In this document: one piece after another, positions 8,140-15,603 of the stretch | Layout of the letters: each line of letters opens with the position of its first letter | Numbering within the stretch: the first letter of the stretch is position 1 | Assembly (NCBI GenBank): GCA_023458755.1 | Contig: JAEWYE010000047.1 | Coordinates: 62,001-126,000 of the forward strand | Direction: 5' to 3' | Length of the DNA: 64,000 nt | From: Bacillota bacterium | GTDB lineage: Bacteria > Bacillota > Clostridia > Oscillospirales > Acutalibacteraceae | Position numbers and translations under genes: made by a program | The notes under the pieces: model-generated | What the model was told of the DNA's origin: nothing | Databases searched by the model: none | The model's input: the letters and a program-made list of their open reading frames with translations, nothing else

Positions 8140-9319
8140 TGTAATAAAATCCGCTTTTAAAAATTTAGGCAGAAAACGTGTAAGAACTGTTCTTACCGTG
8201 CTTGGAATATCCATAGGCGTCGCCTCGGTTATTATTATCGGAAACATCAGTCAATGCGGAACCGCTGCATTAACCGGGGAGTTGGACAGTTTGGGCTTAA
8301 GCGGACTTACCATCAGCGTTGCGCAGAATGCCCAAAATGTTTCACTGACCGATAATGATTTGAATGCAGTAAAAAAGACGGCACAGGTAGAACAGGTAAT
8401 GCCCATTATGATGCAAAGCACGAATATTCAGGTAAGAGCCATTCAAAACAAAGCGTTGGTTTGGGGAATTGATTCAAAGGCAAACCAAATCATTTCCATA
8501 AAAGTCCTGTACGGACGCTCAATAAACAATCGGGATGTAAAAACTAATGCAAATGTATGCCTTGTTGATGAAAATTTTTCAAAAACCGCCTACAGCCGCA
8601 GTAATATTGTAGGTAAAAAAGTTTCCATCCTGTGCGCCGGTGTTATGGAAGAGTTTCAAGTGGTCGGTGTGATCAAAACCGGCAGTGGTCTTTTACAAAA
8701 TTTAATTGGTGACTATATTCCAACCTTCGTTTATATACCATATACAACGATGCAAAATGCCGTTGGAAGAAACACGATAGATCAGATTGCGGTAAAAGTA
8801 AAAACGGGCTCTAACATGGATCAAGTAGGGAAGTCTATTGTCACAACATTAAACAGAAACAGCGGTGTTGCAGACGGTTTTGCTTCCAATAATCTTGCCA
8901 AACAAAAAGACGGTCTTACAAATATGCTTGATATTGTTACTTTGATTCTTTCCGCAGTAGGAGCTATTTCATTACTAGTTGCTAGTTTAAGCATTATGAT
9001 TGTCATGCTGGTTTCTGTAAATGAAAGGACACGAGAAATCGGAATCAAGAAATCAATTGGAGCAAAGCGAAGTGCCATTTTATTTGAGTTTTTGTTTGAA
9101 GCCGCGCTGATTTCTGTTTTAGGATGTATAGCAGGCATTATTTTCGGTTATATCATTTCTTTTGCCGGTGCTTTTTATTTTGGAATGACACTCAGTGTTC
9201 GTCTTGATATTATGCTTCTGGCAGTTAGCTTTTCCTTGATTACGGGAATAATTTTTGGAGTATATCCTGCCGCAAAAGCATCGAATCTGAAGCCGGTTGA
9301 CGCGTTACGACTGGAGTAG
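8132..9319 (+). CDS. ABC transporter permease, MacB/FtsX type
   Basis: A 395-residue permease with one N-terminal membrane helix (FKNLGRKRVRTVLTVLGISI start), a large extracellular MacB_PCD domain (about residues 45-240), and three C-terminal helices forming the FtsX domain, including the signature NERTREIGIKKSIGAKR (about residue 295). It overlaps the adaptor gene by 8 bases. MacB in Gram-negatives carries its own ATPase, and Gram-positive systems usually encode the ATPase next to the permease; neither is present here. Confidence 0.9.
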   Translation: MIDVIKSAFKNLGRKRVRTVLTVLGISIGVASVIIIGNISQCGTAALTGELDSLGLSGLTISVAQNAQNVSLTDNDLNAVKKTAQVEQVMPIMMQSTNIQVRAIQNKALVWGIDSKANQIISIKVLYGRSINNRDVKTNANVCLVDENFSKTAYSRSNIVGKKVSILCAGVMEEFQVVGVIKTGSGLLQNLIGDYIPTFVYIPYTTMQNAVGRNTIDQIAVKVKTGSNMDQVGKSIVTTLNRNSGVADGFASNNLAKQKDGLTNMLDIVTLILSAVGAISLLVASLSIMIVMLVSVNERTREIGIKKSIGAKRSAILFEFLFEAALISVLGCIAGIIFGYIISFAGAFYFGMTLSVRLDIMLLAVSFSLITGIIFGVYPAAKASNLKPVDALRLE

Positions 9320-9388
9320 GGAATGATATAAGTTCTTATAACTAGAAGATCCTCTAAAAAGCTGAAAAAAAGCTGGAGAAAGAGATAA

Positions 9389-10141
9389 ATGAAAACTGAT
9401 TTTATTGAAATTCCGAATTTGCCAAAAAGAGATGTGGCTGTTGCAGCCGCATCCGGTACATATCCTGAATTTATCCGCCGTCTGCAAGAATTCGGCATAG
9501 AAATGCTGCAAATTCAGCCGAGTAAACGATTGAGTACGCCGGTTTGCAGCCACGCAGATATGCTGTGCCATCACCTTGAAAGAGACCAAATCATTGTTGC
9601 CAAAGGTGAAGAAACACTTTTGAAAGAATTTAGAAGATTGAATTTTATAGTAACGGAATCCAGCAGCTATCTGGATGATCATTATCCAGATGACATTCTA
9701 TTAAATGCAGCGCGAGTGGGGCATTCTGTGTTTGCGCATAAAGAGATAGATAACACTGTTCTGGACTACTATAAGAGGAATAAAATTCATATAGAATTTG
9801 TCCGGCAAGGATATGCAAAATGCTCTGTAGCCGTAATTGATCAGAATTCCATTATTACGGCCGATGAAAAAATTGGGGAAGTGGCAAGTAAATTTGGAGC
9901 AAACGTTTTAAAGATTTCACCGGGATATATAAAACTGGATGGGTATAATTATGGATTTATCGGCGGTTGCTGCGGATTAATTAGTAACCGTAAAATTGTT
10001 TTTACTGGCGATTTACATATGCATCCGGATTACTTACGTATAAAAAACTTTATAGAAAGCAGAAATATTAAAATTATATCCTTAACTGACGGGGAGTTGG
10101 TTGATGTCGGCGGAATAATACCACTGAAAGAATACGTGTGA
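9389..10141 (+). CDS. Conserved protein, DUF6873-like (candidate GME/amidinotransferase fold)
   Basis: A 250-residue soluble protein with no signal or membrane segment. Features seen are VCSHADMLCHHL near residue 52, GYAKCSVAVID, FIGGCCGLI near residue 190 and TGDLHMHPD shortly after. The repeated alternation of short strands with Gly-Gly and Cys is reminiscent of the pentein (guanidine-modifying enzyme) fold, and DUF6873 proteins of this size occur in Clostridia. I infer the family from memory, not from a search. No catalytic triad can be assigned with confidence. GGAGAAAGAG precedes the ATG, 69 bases after the permease. Confidence 0.55.
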   Translation: MKTDFIEIPNLPKRDVAVAAASGTYPEFIRRLQEFGIEMLQIQPSKRLSTPVCSHADMLCHHLERDQIIVAKGEETLLKEFRRLNFIVTESSSYLDDHYPDDILLNAARVGHSVFAHKEIDNTVLDYYKRNKIHIEFVRQGYAKCSVAVIDQNSIITADEKIGEVASKFGANVLKISPGYIKLDGYNYGFIGGCCGLISNRKIVFTGDLHMHPDYLRIKNFIESRNIKIISLTDGELVDVGGIIPLKEYV

Positions 10142-10156
10142 ATATATGTTGAAATT

Positions 10157-10199
10157 AAAAATTCTCAAACTTGTTGAATTAACAAGTTTGAGAATTTTT
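10157..10199 (+). terminator. Rho-independent terminator after the DUF6873-like gene
   Basis: A perfect 19-bp stem (10157-10175 with 10181-10199) around loop GAATT. The 3' arm ends in TTTTT and the 5' arm begins with AAAAA, so it could work from either strand. Confidence 0.85.
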
Positions 10200-10217
10200 A
10201 TGTAGAGAAAGAGACTC

Positions 10218-10246
10218 TTGACAACTCCTAAAAAATGGGATACAAT
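10218..10246 (+). promoter_or_regulatory. Orphan sigma-A promoter with no gene downstream
   Basis: TTGACA (10218-10223), 17 bases and TACAAT (10241-10246). The -35 box is perfect. It points right into about 110 bases that hold no credible gene, and then into the 3' end of ogt, which lies on the other strand. The only short frame behind a Shine-Dalgarno-like GGAGG (10318-10322) is a seven-codon ATG to TGA at 10326-10349. Confidence 0.6.
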
Positions 10247-10273
10247 TATACAAAATAAAAATTTTGTATAATT
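10244..10273. repeat. Perfect 12-bp inverted repeat on the orphan promoter
   Basis: AATTATACAAAA (10244-10255) and TTTTGTATAATT (10262-10273) are exact complements around a 6-base centre. The repeat overlaps the -10 box and the expected start point, which is where a repressor operator or a 5' stem of a small RNA would lie. There is no T tract suited to termination. Confidence 0.7.
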
Positions 10274-10357
10274 TAGGGGAGCTAAAAAACAAAAAATACC
10301 TAACTATTATTGTTTTTGGAGGCTTATGATTCCTATCGTTCTTCAGTGATTCTGGGC

Positions 10358-10852
10358 TTATTCATTATTTGTTATGTTATGATTTGCTTTTTCAAACGCA
10401 AGCAATTGCTTTTTTAGCTCAGGACCAACCAAACTAAATTCACCTATGGTTCCGTCCTTTCGGATTACACGATGGCATGGTATAATAATTGGAATTGGAT
10501 TTTTACCGATAATTGTTCCAACCGCACGAACACTTTTGCAATTTACCGCATCTGCAGCTTGGCTGTATGAAACTGTCGCACCGTAAGGAATCGTACGTAA
10601 GTAGCTCCAAACAGCCATTTGAAGGTTACTGCCACTGAAAGCTACCGGCAAATCAAACTGTGTACGTTCACCGCTAAAATACTCTTGTAGTTGCTGTGCT
10701 GCAGACTTACAATTACTGCATGTCAGCGTATTAGGTTCGATTGATTTGTCAATTTCCTTTGCAATGTCCAATGACAATACATTTTGACTGTCACACTTGA
10801 GTTCTATAGTTCCGATTTTTGTTTTCACATAATTTGTGTGAAACTGTTTCAC
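10358..10852 (-). CDS. ogt: Methylated-DNA--protein-cysteine S-methyltransferase
   Basis: Suicide repair enzyme that moves the alkyl group from O6-alkylguanine to its own cysteine. The active-site motif IIPCHRVIRKDG contains acceptor Cys126, and the DNA-binding helix VRAVGTIIGKNPIP precedes it. The length of 164 residues is normal. The start is GTG 10852, with GTGAGGT about 7 bases upstream. It is divergent from the recombinase gene at 10910 and convergent with the orphan promoter at 10218. The usual C-terminal YxGGxxRK-like segment appears here as EFSLVGPELKKQ, a common variant. Confidence 0.93.
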   Translation of the reverse strand: MKQFHTNYVKTKIGTIELKCDSQNVLSLDIAKEIDKSIEPNTLTCSNCKSAAQQLQEYFSGERTQFDLPVAFSGSNLQMAVWSYLRTIPYGATVSYSQAADAVNCKSVRAVGTIIGKNPIPIIIPCHRVIRKDGTIGEFSLVGPELKKQLLAFEKANHNITNNE

Positions 10853-10909
10853 AAAGCATACCTCACTTTTAAATTTAAAAATAATAATTTTGATTGGACT
10901 GATATAAAA

Positions 10910-11941
10910 ATGAAGCCAGAATTACTTGCCGAAGCTCCGGCAATAATCAAAAGATTCTTGGGTTACATGGAAACAATAAAAGGAAAATCACCTAAAACAG
11001 TGGAAGAATACTATCTGGATTTACGAACATTTTTCCGGTATATCAAAGTTTCCCGTGGCACGGTGCCTCCATCTTCCCCCTTTGAAGAAATTTCGATTGC
11101 CGATGTTGACCTTGAACTAATCAAAACAATTACATTGACAAACGTTTTTGAATACATGAATTATGTTGGCAGTGAGCGGCACAACATGGCTTCGACAAGA
11201 TCACGAAAAGTCTCCAGCCTGCGGACATTTTATTTTTATCTTACCAATAAAACGCATCAACTGGAAAATAATCCAATTGAGGAATTGGAAACTCCAAAAC
11301 ATAAAAAAAGTCTGCCAAAATTTTTAACTTTGGAACAAAGCATGGAATTACTCAATGCTGTTGAGGGCAGCAGCAAGGAACGAGATTACTGCATACTTGT
11401 ACTTTTTTTAAACTGCGGAATGCGTCTGTCTGAGCTTGTAAGTTTAAATTTGAATGATGTTCGTCATGGAACCTCAACCGTAAAAATTACTGGAAAAGGT
11501 AATAAAGAGAGAATTGTTTACCTAAATAATGCCTGCGTGGATGCAATTGATCAATATCTGAAGGTGCGTCCAAATGATGGATTAATCGATAAGGAAGCAT
11601 TATTTATAAGCTCACAGAAAAAAAGAATCAGTCCCAAAACTGTGCAGTTTATCGTAAAAAAACACTTAGCAAAAATTGAATTAGGAGGCCCCGGCTATTC
11701 TGTACATAAACTGCGGCATACTGCCGCAACGCTCATGTATCAGCATGGACATGTTGACATTCGTGTACTAAAGGATATTCTCGGTCACGAAAGTCTGGCC
11801 ACCACTGAAATTTACACGCACCTTTCCAGCGAGCAGATGGAAAATGCCTCTAAAGCGAATCCGCTGGCAAATGTCAAGCCAAAAACTACTGCCCAAATTA
11901 ATAAAGATAAAATAGACAACTTAAAAAAAAAGCCGGAATAA
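10910..11941 (+). CDS. Tyrosine recombinase, XerC-like
   Basis: A 343-residue site-specific recombinase. The N-terminal SAM-like DNA-binding domain (KRFLGYMETIKGKSPKTVEE) is followed by a catalytic domain with the full residue set: Arg in CGMRLSELVSL, Lys in GKGNKERIVYL, HKLRHTAATL, LGHESLATTEIYTHL with His and the nucleophile Tyr. A lysine-rich tail of about 30 residues makes it longer than XerC or XerD. I use ATG 10910 since earlier in-frame codons run into the divergent ogt leader; its Shine-Dalgarno is weak. Whether it is the dif recombinase XerC or an accessory enzyme cannot be decided. Confidence 0.85.
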   Translation: MKPELLAEAPAIIKRFLGYMETIKGKSPKTVEEYYLDLRTFFRYIKVSRGTVPPSSPFEEISIADVDLELIKTITLTNVFEYMNYVGSERHNMASTRSRKVSSLRTFYFYLTNKTHQLENNPIEELETPKHKKSLPKFLTLEQSMELLNAVEGSSKERDYCILVLFLNCGMRLSELVSLNLNDVRHGTSTVKITGKGNKERIVYLNNACVDAIDQYLKVRPNDGLIDKEALFISSQKKRISPKTVQFIVKKHLAKIELGGPGYSVHKLRHTAATLMYQHGHVDIRVLKDILGHESLATTEIYTHLSSEQMENASKANPLANVKPKTTAQINKDKIDNLKKKPE

Positions 11942-11955
11942 ACCGGCTCTTTTTT
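11922..11955. terminator. Bidirectional terminator between the recombinase and YesL-like genes
   Basis: Stem AGCCGG/CCGGCT (11931-11936 with 11943-11948) has an A tract on its left and a T tract on its right, so it can stop convergent transcripts from both strands. The left A tract lies inside the lysine codons that end the recombinase gene. Confidence 0.8.
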
Positions 11956-12913
11956 ATGTCTTATCCCGAAACACGGATTCGTCATCCGAGTATTTTCTAA
12001 CCAATTTTCCATCGACAAATACATATTCAGGTAAATCGGAATCCAGTCCCCTTTGCGCATCATCTGCTGCTTCTGCCGCTGTCGGTTTTTCCTCTTTGTT
12101 CTCCGCTTCAGCAGGCTGATTTTTCTTTTCATAATATGGTTTAATCATCATTTTTTCAATCAAAGGATATACTGCAAAATTAATAAGATAAGATATGAAA
12201 GAAAATGCAATAAGTAAGATTAAAGCCATTGCGAGAATTGTAAAAACACTTGTAACATAGAATGCAACATAGTTTGCAAATAGCAATACCGCAAAAATTA
12301 CGGCAAGCAATAAATTACGCCACAGACCTACGATTGCAAAAATAATGGCATTTTTATAAATTTGTTTTAATTTTAAATCAAATGTAATAATCATAACCGG
12401 AACGTAATATTGAGCAAAAAGAAACAGCATGCCAATCAAAATGCTGACACCTAAAGCAATCGCAAACATCCACCCTTTTGAAGACATGACTAAATAGTAA
12501 CGAATCGCAATATAGAGCAATGCAGTAAAGATATAGCAAATAATGCCGTTAATTAAAAAGGGCTTCCAATTCTTTTTTACCGCATCCATAAAATCGGAAA
12601 ATACAAAAGCATGGTCTTCGCGAACAAAATTACGAGTAATCATGGTCATTCCGGCAACAAACGGGGAAAGTAAAATAATCGGAATCAAACAGATAAGTGG
12701 TTGTCCCATACCTAAAAAGATAATGCCAAAAATCAAAGCAGCAATAACTGCAACCGGAATTAAAAAAAGCAGATTCAACTGAATCAATTTTGAAAGTTTT
12801 CGAAAGAAAAGCTGCCAAAAACGAATAAACGGGGGCTTTTTCGGTTCATCCTTTCTTACTCCTGGGCCCGGTTTATTATAATTGCCTCCTAAAAAACCTA
12901 AAAATCCTGCCAA
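11954..12913 (-). CDS. YesL/DUF624-like integral membrane protein
   Basis: About 319 residues with a basic N-terminal segment (NKPGPGVRKDEPKKPPFIRF) and five or six hydrophobic helices, then a charged cytosolic tail. The N-terminal segment and helix pattern match DUF624/YesL proteins, common in Firmicutes and of unknown role, often near carbohydrate genes. Here no sugar genes are near. I favour TTG 12913, nine bases after AGGAG; TTG 12922 in the same frame touches that site. It follows xerD by 24 bases on the same strand and may share the spoIIM-xerD transcript. Confidence 0.75.
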   Translation of the reverse strand: MAGFLGFLGGNYNKPGPGVRKDEPKKPPFIRFWQLFFRKLSKLIQLNLLFLIPVAVIAALIFGIIFLGMGQPLICLIPIILLSPFVAGMTMITRNFVREDHAFVFSDFMDAVKKNWKPFLINGIICYIFTALLYIAIRYYLVMSSKGWMFAIALGVSILIGMLFLFAQYYVPVMIITFDLKLKQIYKNAIIFAIVGLWRNLLLAVIFAVLLFANYVAFYVTSVFTILAMALILLIAFSFISYLINFAVYPLIEKMMIKPYYEKKNQPAEAENKEEKPTAAEAADDAQRGLDSDLPEYVFVDGKLVRKYSDDESVFRDKT

Positions 12914-12937
12914 AAATATCAACTCCTAAAAATATTA

Positions 12938-13828
12938 CTAACCTAACTTTGCGCGAGGGTGACAGTTGTTATATACTTCCTTAAAATGATCGTTTAATAA
13001 ATGAACATAAACTTGAGTGGAGGAAATGTCGGCATACCCAAGCATCGCTTGAATATCCTTGAGCTCAGCACCGTTTTCAAGCAAATGCAAAGCAAAAGAA
13101 TGCCGTAAAGTATGCGGCGTGATTTCCTTCATAATATCTGCTTTGCTGGCATAACCTTTTATAATTTTCCAAAATCCCTGCCGAGTAAGCCTTTTGCCGT
13201 TCAAATTGGTAAAAAGAGCATGTCCACCATCCGGACTGATAATTAAATTGCGTACTCTGCAAATATAATCGGATGTAGCAATAATTGCCGTTGAATATAC
13301 CGGAATTACACGTTCAGTTTTACCATTCTTACAGTATAACATACCCGAATGCAGATTAATATTCTCAATATCCAAATCAATTAATTCAGATACCCGAATT
13401 CCAGTTGCATAAAGCAATTCAAGCATGGCTTTATCTCGACAGCCTTTGGCTTCGGTAATATCCGGCTGTGCTAAAAGCAGTTCAATTTCTTTTCCGCTTA
13501 GAATTTGCGGCAGTTTTTTTTCTGCCTTTTCTAAATCAATGGATTTAGCCGGATTATTGACCATCTCACCAGTTAAAATTAAATACTGATAAAAATTACG
13601 AATAGAAGCAACTTTTCGGATAATGGTTGCATTGGAACGTTTCAAATCCGTTAATTTATCAATATAACAGCGAATCATTTTTGAATCCGCATCTCCGGGA
13701 TTTTCAATGCCGCTTTCTGATAAAAAGGAAAGGAAACGCTTGATATCACTCATATAGGATTCCAAAGTGTTTTCTGAAACAGCCTTATTATTCAAATAAT
13801 CGCAAAACCCCACAAAATAATCCTTCAT
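12938..13828 (-). CDS. xerD: Tyrosine recombinase XerD
   Basis: A 296-residue recombinase, the length of XerD, which resolves chromosome dimers at dif with XerC. The N-terminal binding domain (FCDYLNNKAVSENTLESYMSD) and catalytic Arg (TGIRVSELIDL), HTLRHSFALHLL box and nucleophile Tyr (SSTQVYVHL) are present. Two points are unusual: the second conserved His is Tyr in LGYADISSTQ (codon at 13034-13036), and the beta-hairpin Lys region reads CKNGKTERVIPV rather than GKGNKER. Position behind spoIIM resembles the spoIIM-xerD neighbourhood of B. subtilis, which supports the name. Confidence 0.85.
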   Translation of the reverse strand: MKDYFVGFCDYLNNKAVSENTLESYMSDIKRFLSFLSESGIENPGDADSKMIRCYIDKLTDLKRSNATIIRKVASIRNFYQYLILTGEMVNNPAKSIDLEKAEKKLPQILSGKEIELLLAQPDITEAKGCRDKAMLELLYATGIRVSELIDLDIENINLHSGMLYCKNGKTERVIPVYSTAIIATSDYICRVRNLIISPDGGHALFTNLNGKRLTRQGFWKIIKGYASKADIMKEITPHTLRHSFALHLLENGAELKDIQAMLGYADISSTQVYVHLLNDHFKEVYNNCHPRAKLG

Positions 13829-13843
13829 TTTGTGTTCTCCCCC

Positions 13844-14500
13844 TCAAAATGAAAAAATCCCCGCAAAACATACTGCCATAAGCAAGTCTATGACTGCAGC
13901 AGCAAACGCGATGACAATCACCGCGCCAAAATGTGAAAAATATACTTTTAGCGGCGGCCAAGTATGCCCTTTTTTATCCAACTTAATACCGCATGCGGCA
14001 ATTTTTTTTGAAAAAAGCATTCCTTCTCTTGCTGCAAGTAAAATAGAAAGAATACAAACAAACGCTCCCGGAATTATAATGACCGCATTAAATAAAACCC
14101 CTCGAAAACCATAAGCTGCGTACAAATATCCGGAAGTTAAGCCCAAACCAAATCCGCGAAAAAATGGAATGGCGGGAATGCAAAACATTCCCCACATAGA
14201 CAAGCCACACAAAAAGCAGCACAAGATAAAAACAAAAGAAGATGCCAATGAGGCCATAAAAACAGCAGTCCATGGCTGTGATGCCCTTACTTTGTAGTTA
14301 CTGGAAAATAGAAAATCCAGTTTTTTCAAGGCTTCAAGATCGGCACTTCGCGCAAAAATTGCACCGAAAACCATGCCACAAAGCAAAAAAACAGCCAGAA
14401 AAATCAAAAGATAATGAGTATGTAGCGCTTCCATTAAACTTTTTTTATCAATGAACGATTTACATCTCCATCGATGGCGATAAAAGTTTGTCCTGTTCAT
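13844..14500 (-). CDS. spoIIM: Stage II sporulation protein M
   Basis: Mother-cell membrane protein that, with SpoIID and SpoIIP, drives septal thinning and engulfment of the forespore. The 218 residues hold about five hydrophobic helices and the family segment PFFRGFGLGLTSGYL near residue 115. ATG 14500 lies 12 bases after a perfect AGGAGG (14513-14518). A sigma-E-like promoter sits just upstream. xerD follows after 15 bases, so xerD and the YesL-like gene may also be transcribed during sporulation. Confidence 0.88.
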   Translation of the reverse strand: MNRTNFYRHRWRCKSFIDKKSLMEALHTHYLLIFLAVFLLCGMVFGAIFARSADLEALKKLDFLFSSNYKVRASQPWTAVFMASLASSFVFILCCFLCGLSMWGMFCIPAIPFFRGFGLGLTSGYLYAAYGFRGVLFNAVIIIPGAFVCILSILLAAREGMLFSKKIAACGIKLDKKGHTWPPLKVYFSHFGAVIVIAFAAAVIDLLMAVCFAGIFSF

Positions 14501-14536
14501 ATCTCATACATTCCTCCTAAACGGATATCTCTTTGA

Positions 14537-14564
14537 ATAGTATGAGAGTAAACAAAAAACTATG
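14537..14564 (-). promoter_or_regulatory. Candidate sigma-E promoter of spoIIM
   Basis: On the minus strand CATAGT (14564-14559) is followed by 14 bases and CATACTAT (14544-14537). The -10 box matches the sigma-E consensus CATACAAT at seven of eight positions and the spacing is right. spoIIM is sigma-E dependent in B. subtilis. The site lies immediately after the proC stop codon. Confidence 0.6.
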
Positions 14565-14566
14565 AA

Positions 14567-15367
14567 TTATTTACCAAGTTCTTCTGCCCTTTTTGTGCAG
14601 GCAACCATGGCATCATCAATAGCCTGTTCAAATCCATGAGCATAAAGGGCATCCAATGCCTTTAAAGTCGTCCCCCCCGGAGAAGAGACCATTTTTATAA
14701 GCTGTTCCGGAGTGGTATCTTCCTTGCGCAGCATCCCGGCGCTTCCCTCAAGCGTTTGGCAAAAGAGCGATAACGCTACATCAGCTGGAATTCCCTGCTT
14801 TACTGCACTGTCAACCACTGCTTTTGCGAACAGATAAATATAGGCAGGGCTGCTGCTGTTTACGCCAATCACAGCATTCATCTTGTCTTCACCCATAACA
14901 CTTACGGTCCCGCAAGACTGGAATATCGACCTTACAAGTTCAAAAGAGTCATCCGAAACGTTAGCGGATCTGCACAAAGCAGTAGCTCCTTTTCCGATGA
15001 GCAGAGGTGTATTGGGCATTGCGCGAATAACTGGGCAAGCGCACTCCAGAGTTTTCACAATATATTGAGTAGAAATTCCAGCAGCAATTGTAACAAAAAC
15101 TTTTTGTTCGGTTACAACCGATTTAATTTCAGCCAACACGTCCGCAAAATTCTGCGGCTTTACTGCAAGAAAGATGATATCGCTTTTGGTGACCAAATTT
15201 TTCGAAGAGTCCGTAACCGAAACGCCAATTTTTTGAAATGTATTGCATTTCTCCTTATCAATGTCATAAACATATATATGTTCAGCGGGATAGGTTTGCG
15301 TACTGATCATTCCGTTCATGATTGCGCCAGCCATATTACCGGCACCGATAAAGCCCAATTTTCTCAA
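14567..15367 (-). CDS. proC: Pyrroline-5-carboxylate reductase
   Basis: Cytosolic NAD(P)H-dependent enzyme making proline from pyrroline-5-carboxylate. The dinucleotide loop GFIGAGNMAGAIM is at the N-terminus, and the dimerisation domain carries GVNSSSPAYIYLF and the C-terminal signature VSSPGGTTLKALDAL. I take TTG 15367 as start (MRKLGFIGAG), with GGTG six bases upstream; TTG 15379 and GTG 15376 in the same frame are possible and would add up to four residues. It has its own promoter at 15480-15508 and forms a single-gene unit before spoIIM. Confidence 0.94.
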   Translation of the reverse strand: MRKLGFIGAGNMAGAIMNGMISTQTYPAEHIYVYDIDKEKCNTFQKIGVSVTDSSKNLVTKSDIIFLAVKPQNFADVLAEIKSVVTEQKVFVTIAAGISTQYIVKTLECACPVIRAMPNTPLLIGKGATALCRSANVSDDSFELVRSIFQSCGTVSVMGEDKMNAVIGVNSSSPAYIYLFAKAVVDSAVKQGIPADVALSLFCQTLEGSAGMLRKEDTTPEQLIKMVSSPGGTTLKALDALYAHGFEQAIDDAMVACTKRAEELGK

Positions 15368-15479
15368 TTTTAACACCAACCTTGTAAGTATATACTATAA
15401 ACCTTTTCAAATCACAGCGCAAGCGAAAAATATTCAGATTTTCTATTTTTATTCATTGTGCAGAAATTCAAGTGAAAAT

Positions 15480-15508
15480 ATTATGTAAACTAACGAATAT
15501 TATGTCAA
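15480..15508 (-). promoter_or_regulatory. Sigma-A promoter of proC
   Basis: On the minus strand TTGACA (15508-15503) is followed by 17 bases and CATAAT (15485-15480). The -35 box is perfect. The leader to proC would be about 100 bases; it is AT-rich and I see no known riboswitch in it. Confidence 0.75.
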
Positions 15509-15534
15509 CTTGTGCATTGCGTGCGTAAATGTAT

Positions 15535-15576
15535 AAAAATTCACACACATGCATTGAAAAAATCCATGTGTGTGAA
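15535..15576 (-). terminator. Terminator of the SCIFF operon
   Basis: Perfect 12-bp stem TTCACACACATG/CATGTGTGTGAA (15540-15551 with 15565-15576) and a 13-base loop; read on the minus strand it ends in TTTTTATA. It lies about 28 bases after the maturase stop codon. Confidence 0.85.
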
Positions 15577-15603
15577 ACCTTAGATTTCTCCGGTAATTTG
15601 AAC

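Noticed and set aside
10326..10349. Seven-codon leader peptide after the orphan promoter
   Set aside because: The GGAGG is only three bases from the ATG and the residues show no regulatory pattern such as repeated codons; kept only as a detail of the orphan promoter finding.
13830..14114. Open frame antisense to spoIIM
   Set aside because: The minus-strand gene has strong family features; the plus-strand frame has no ribosome site.
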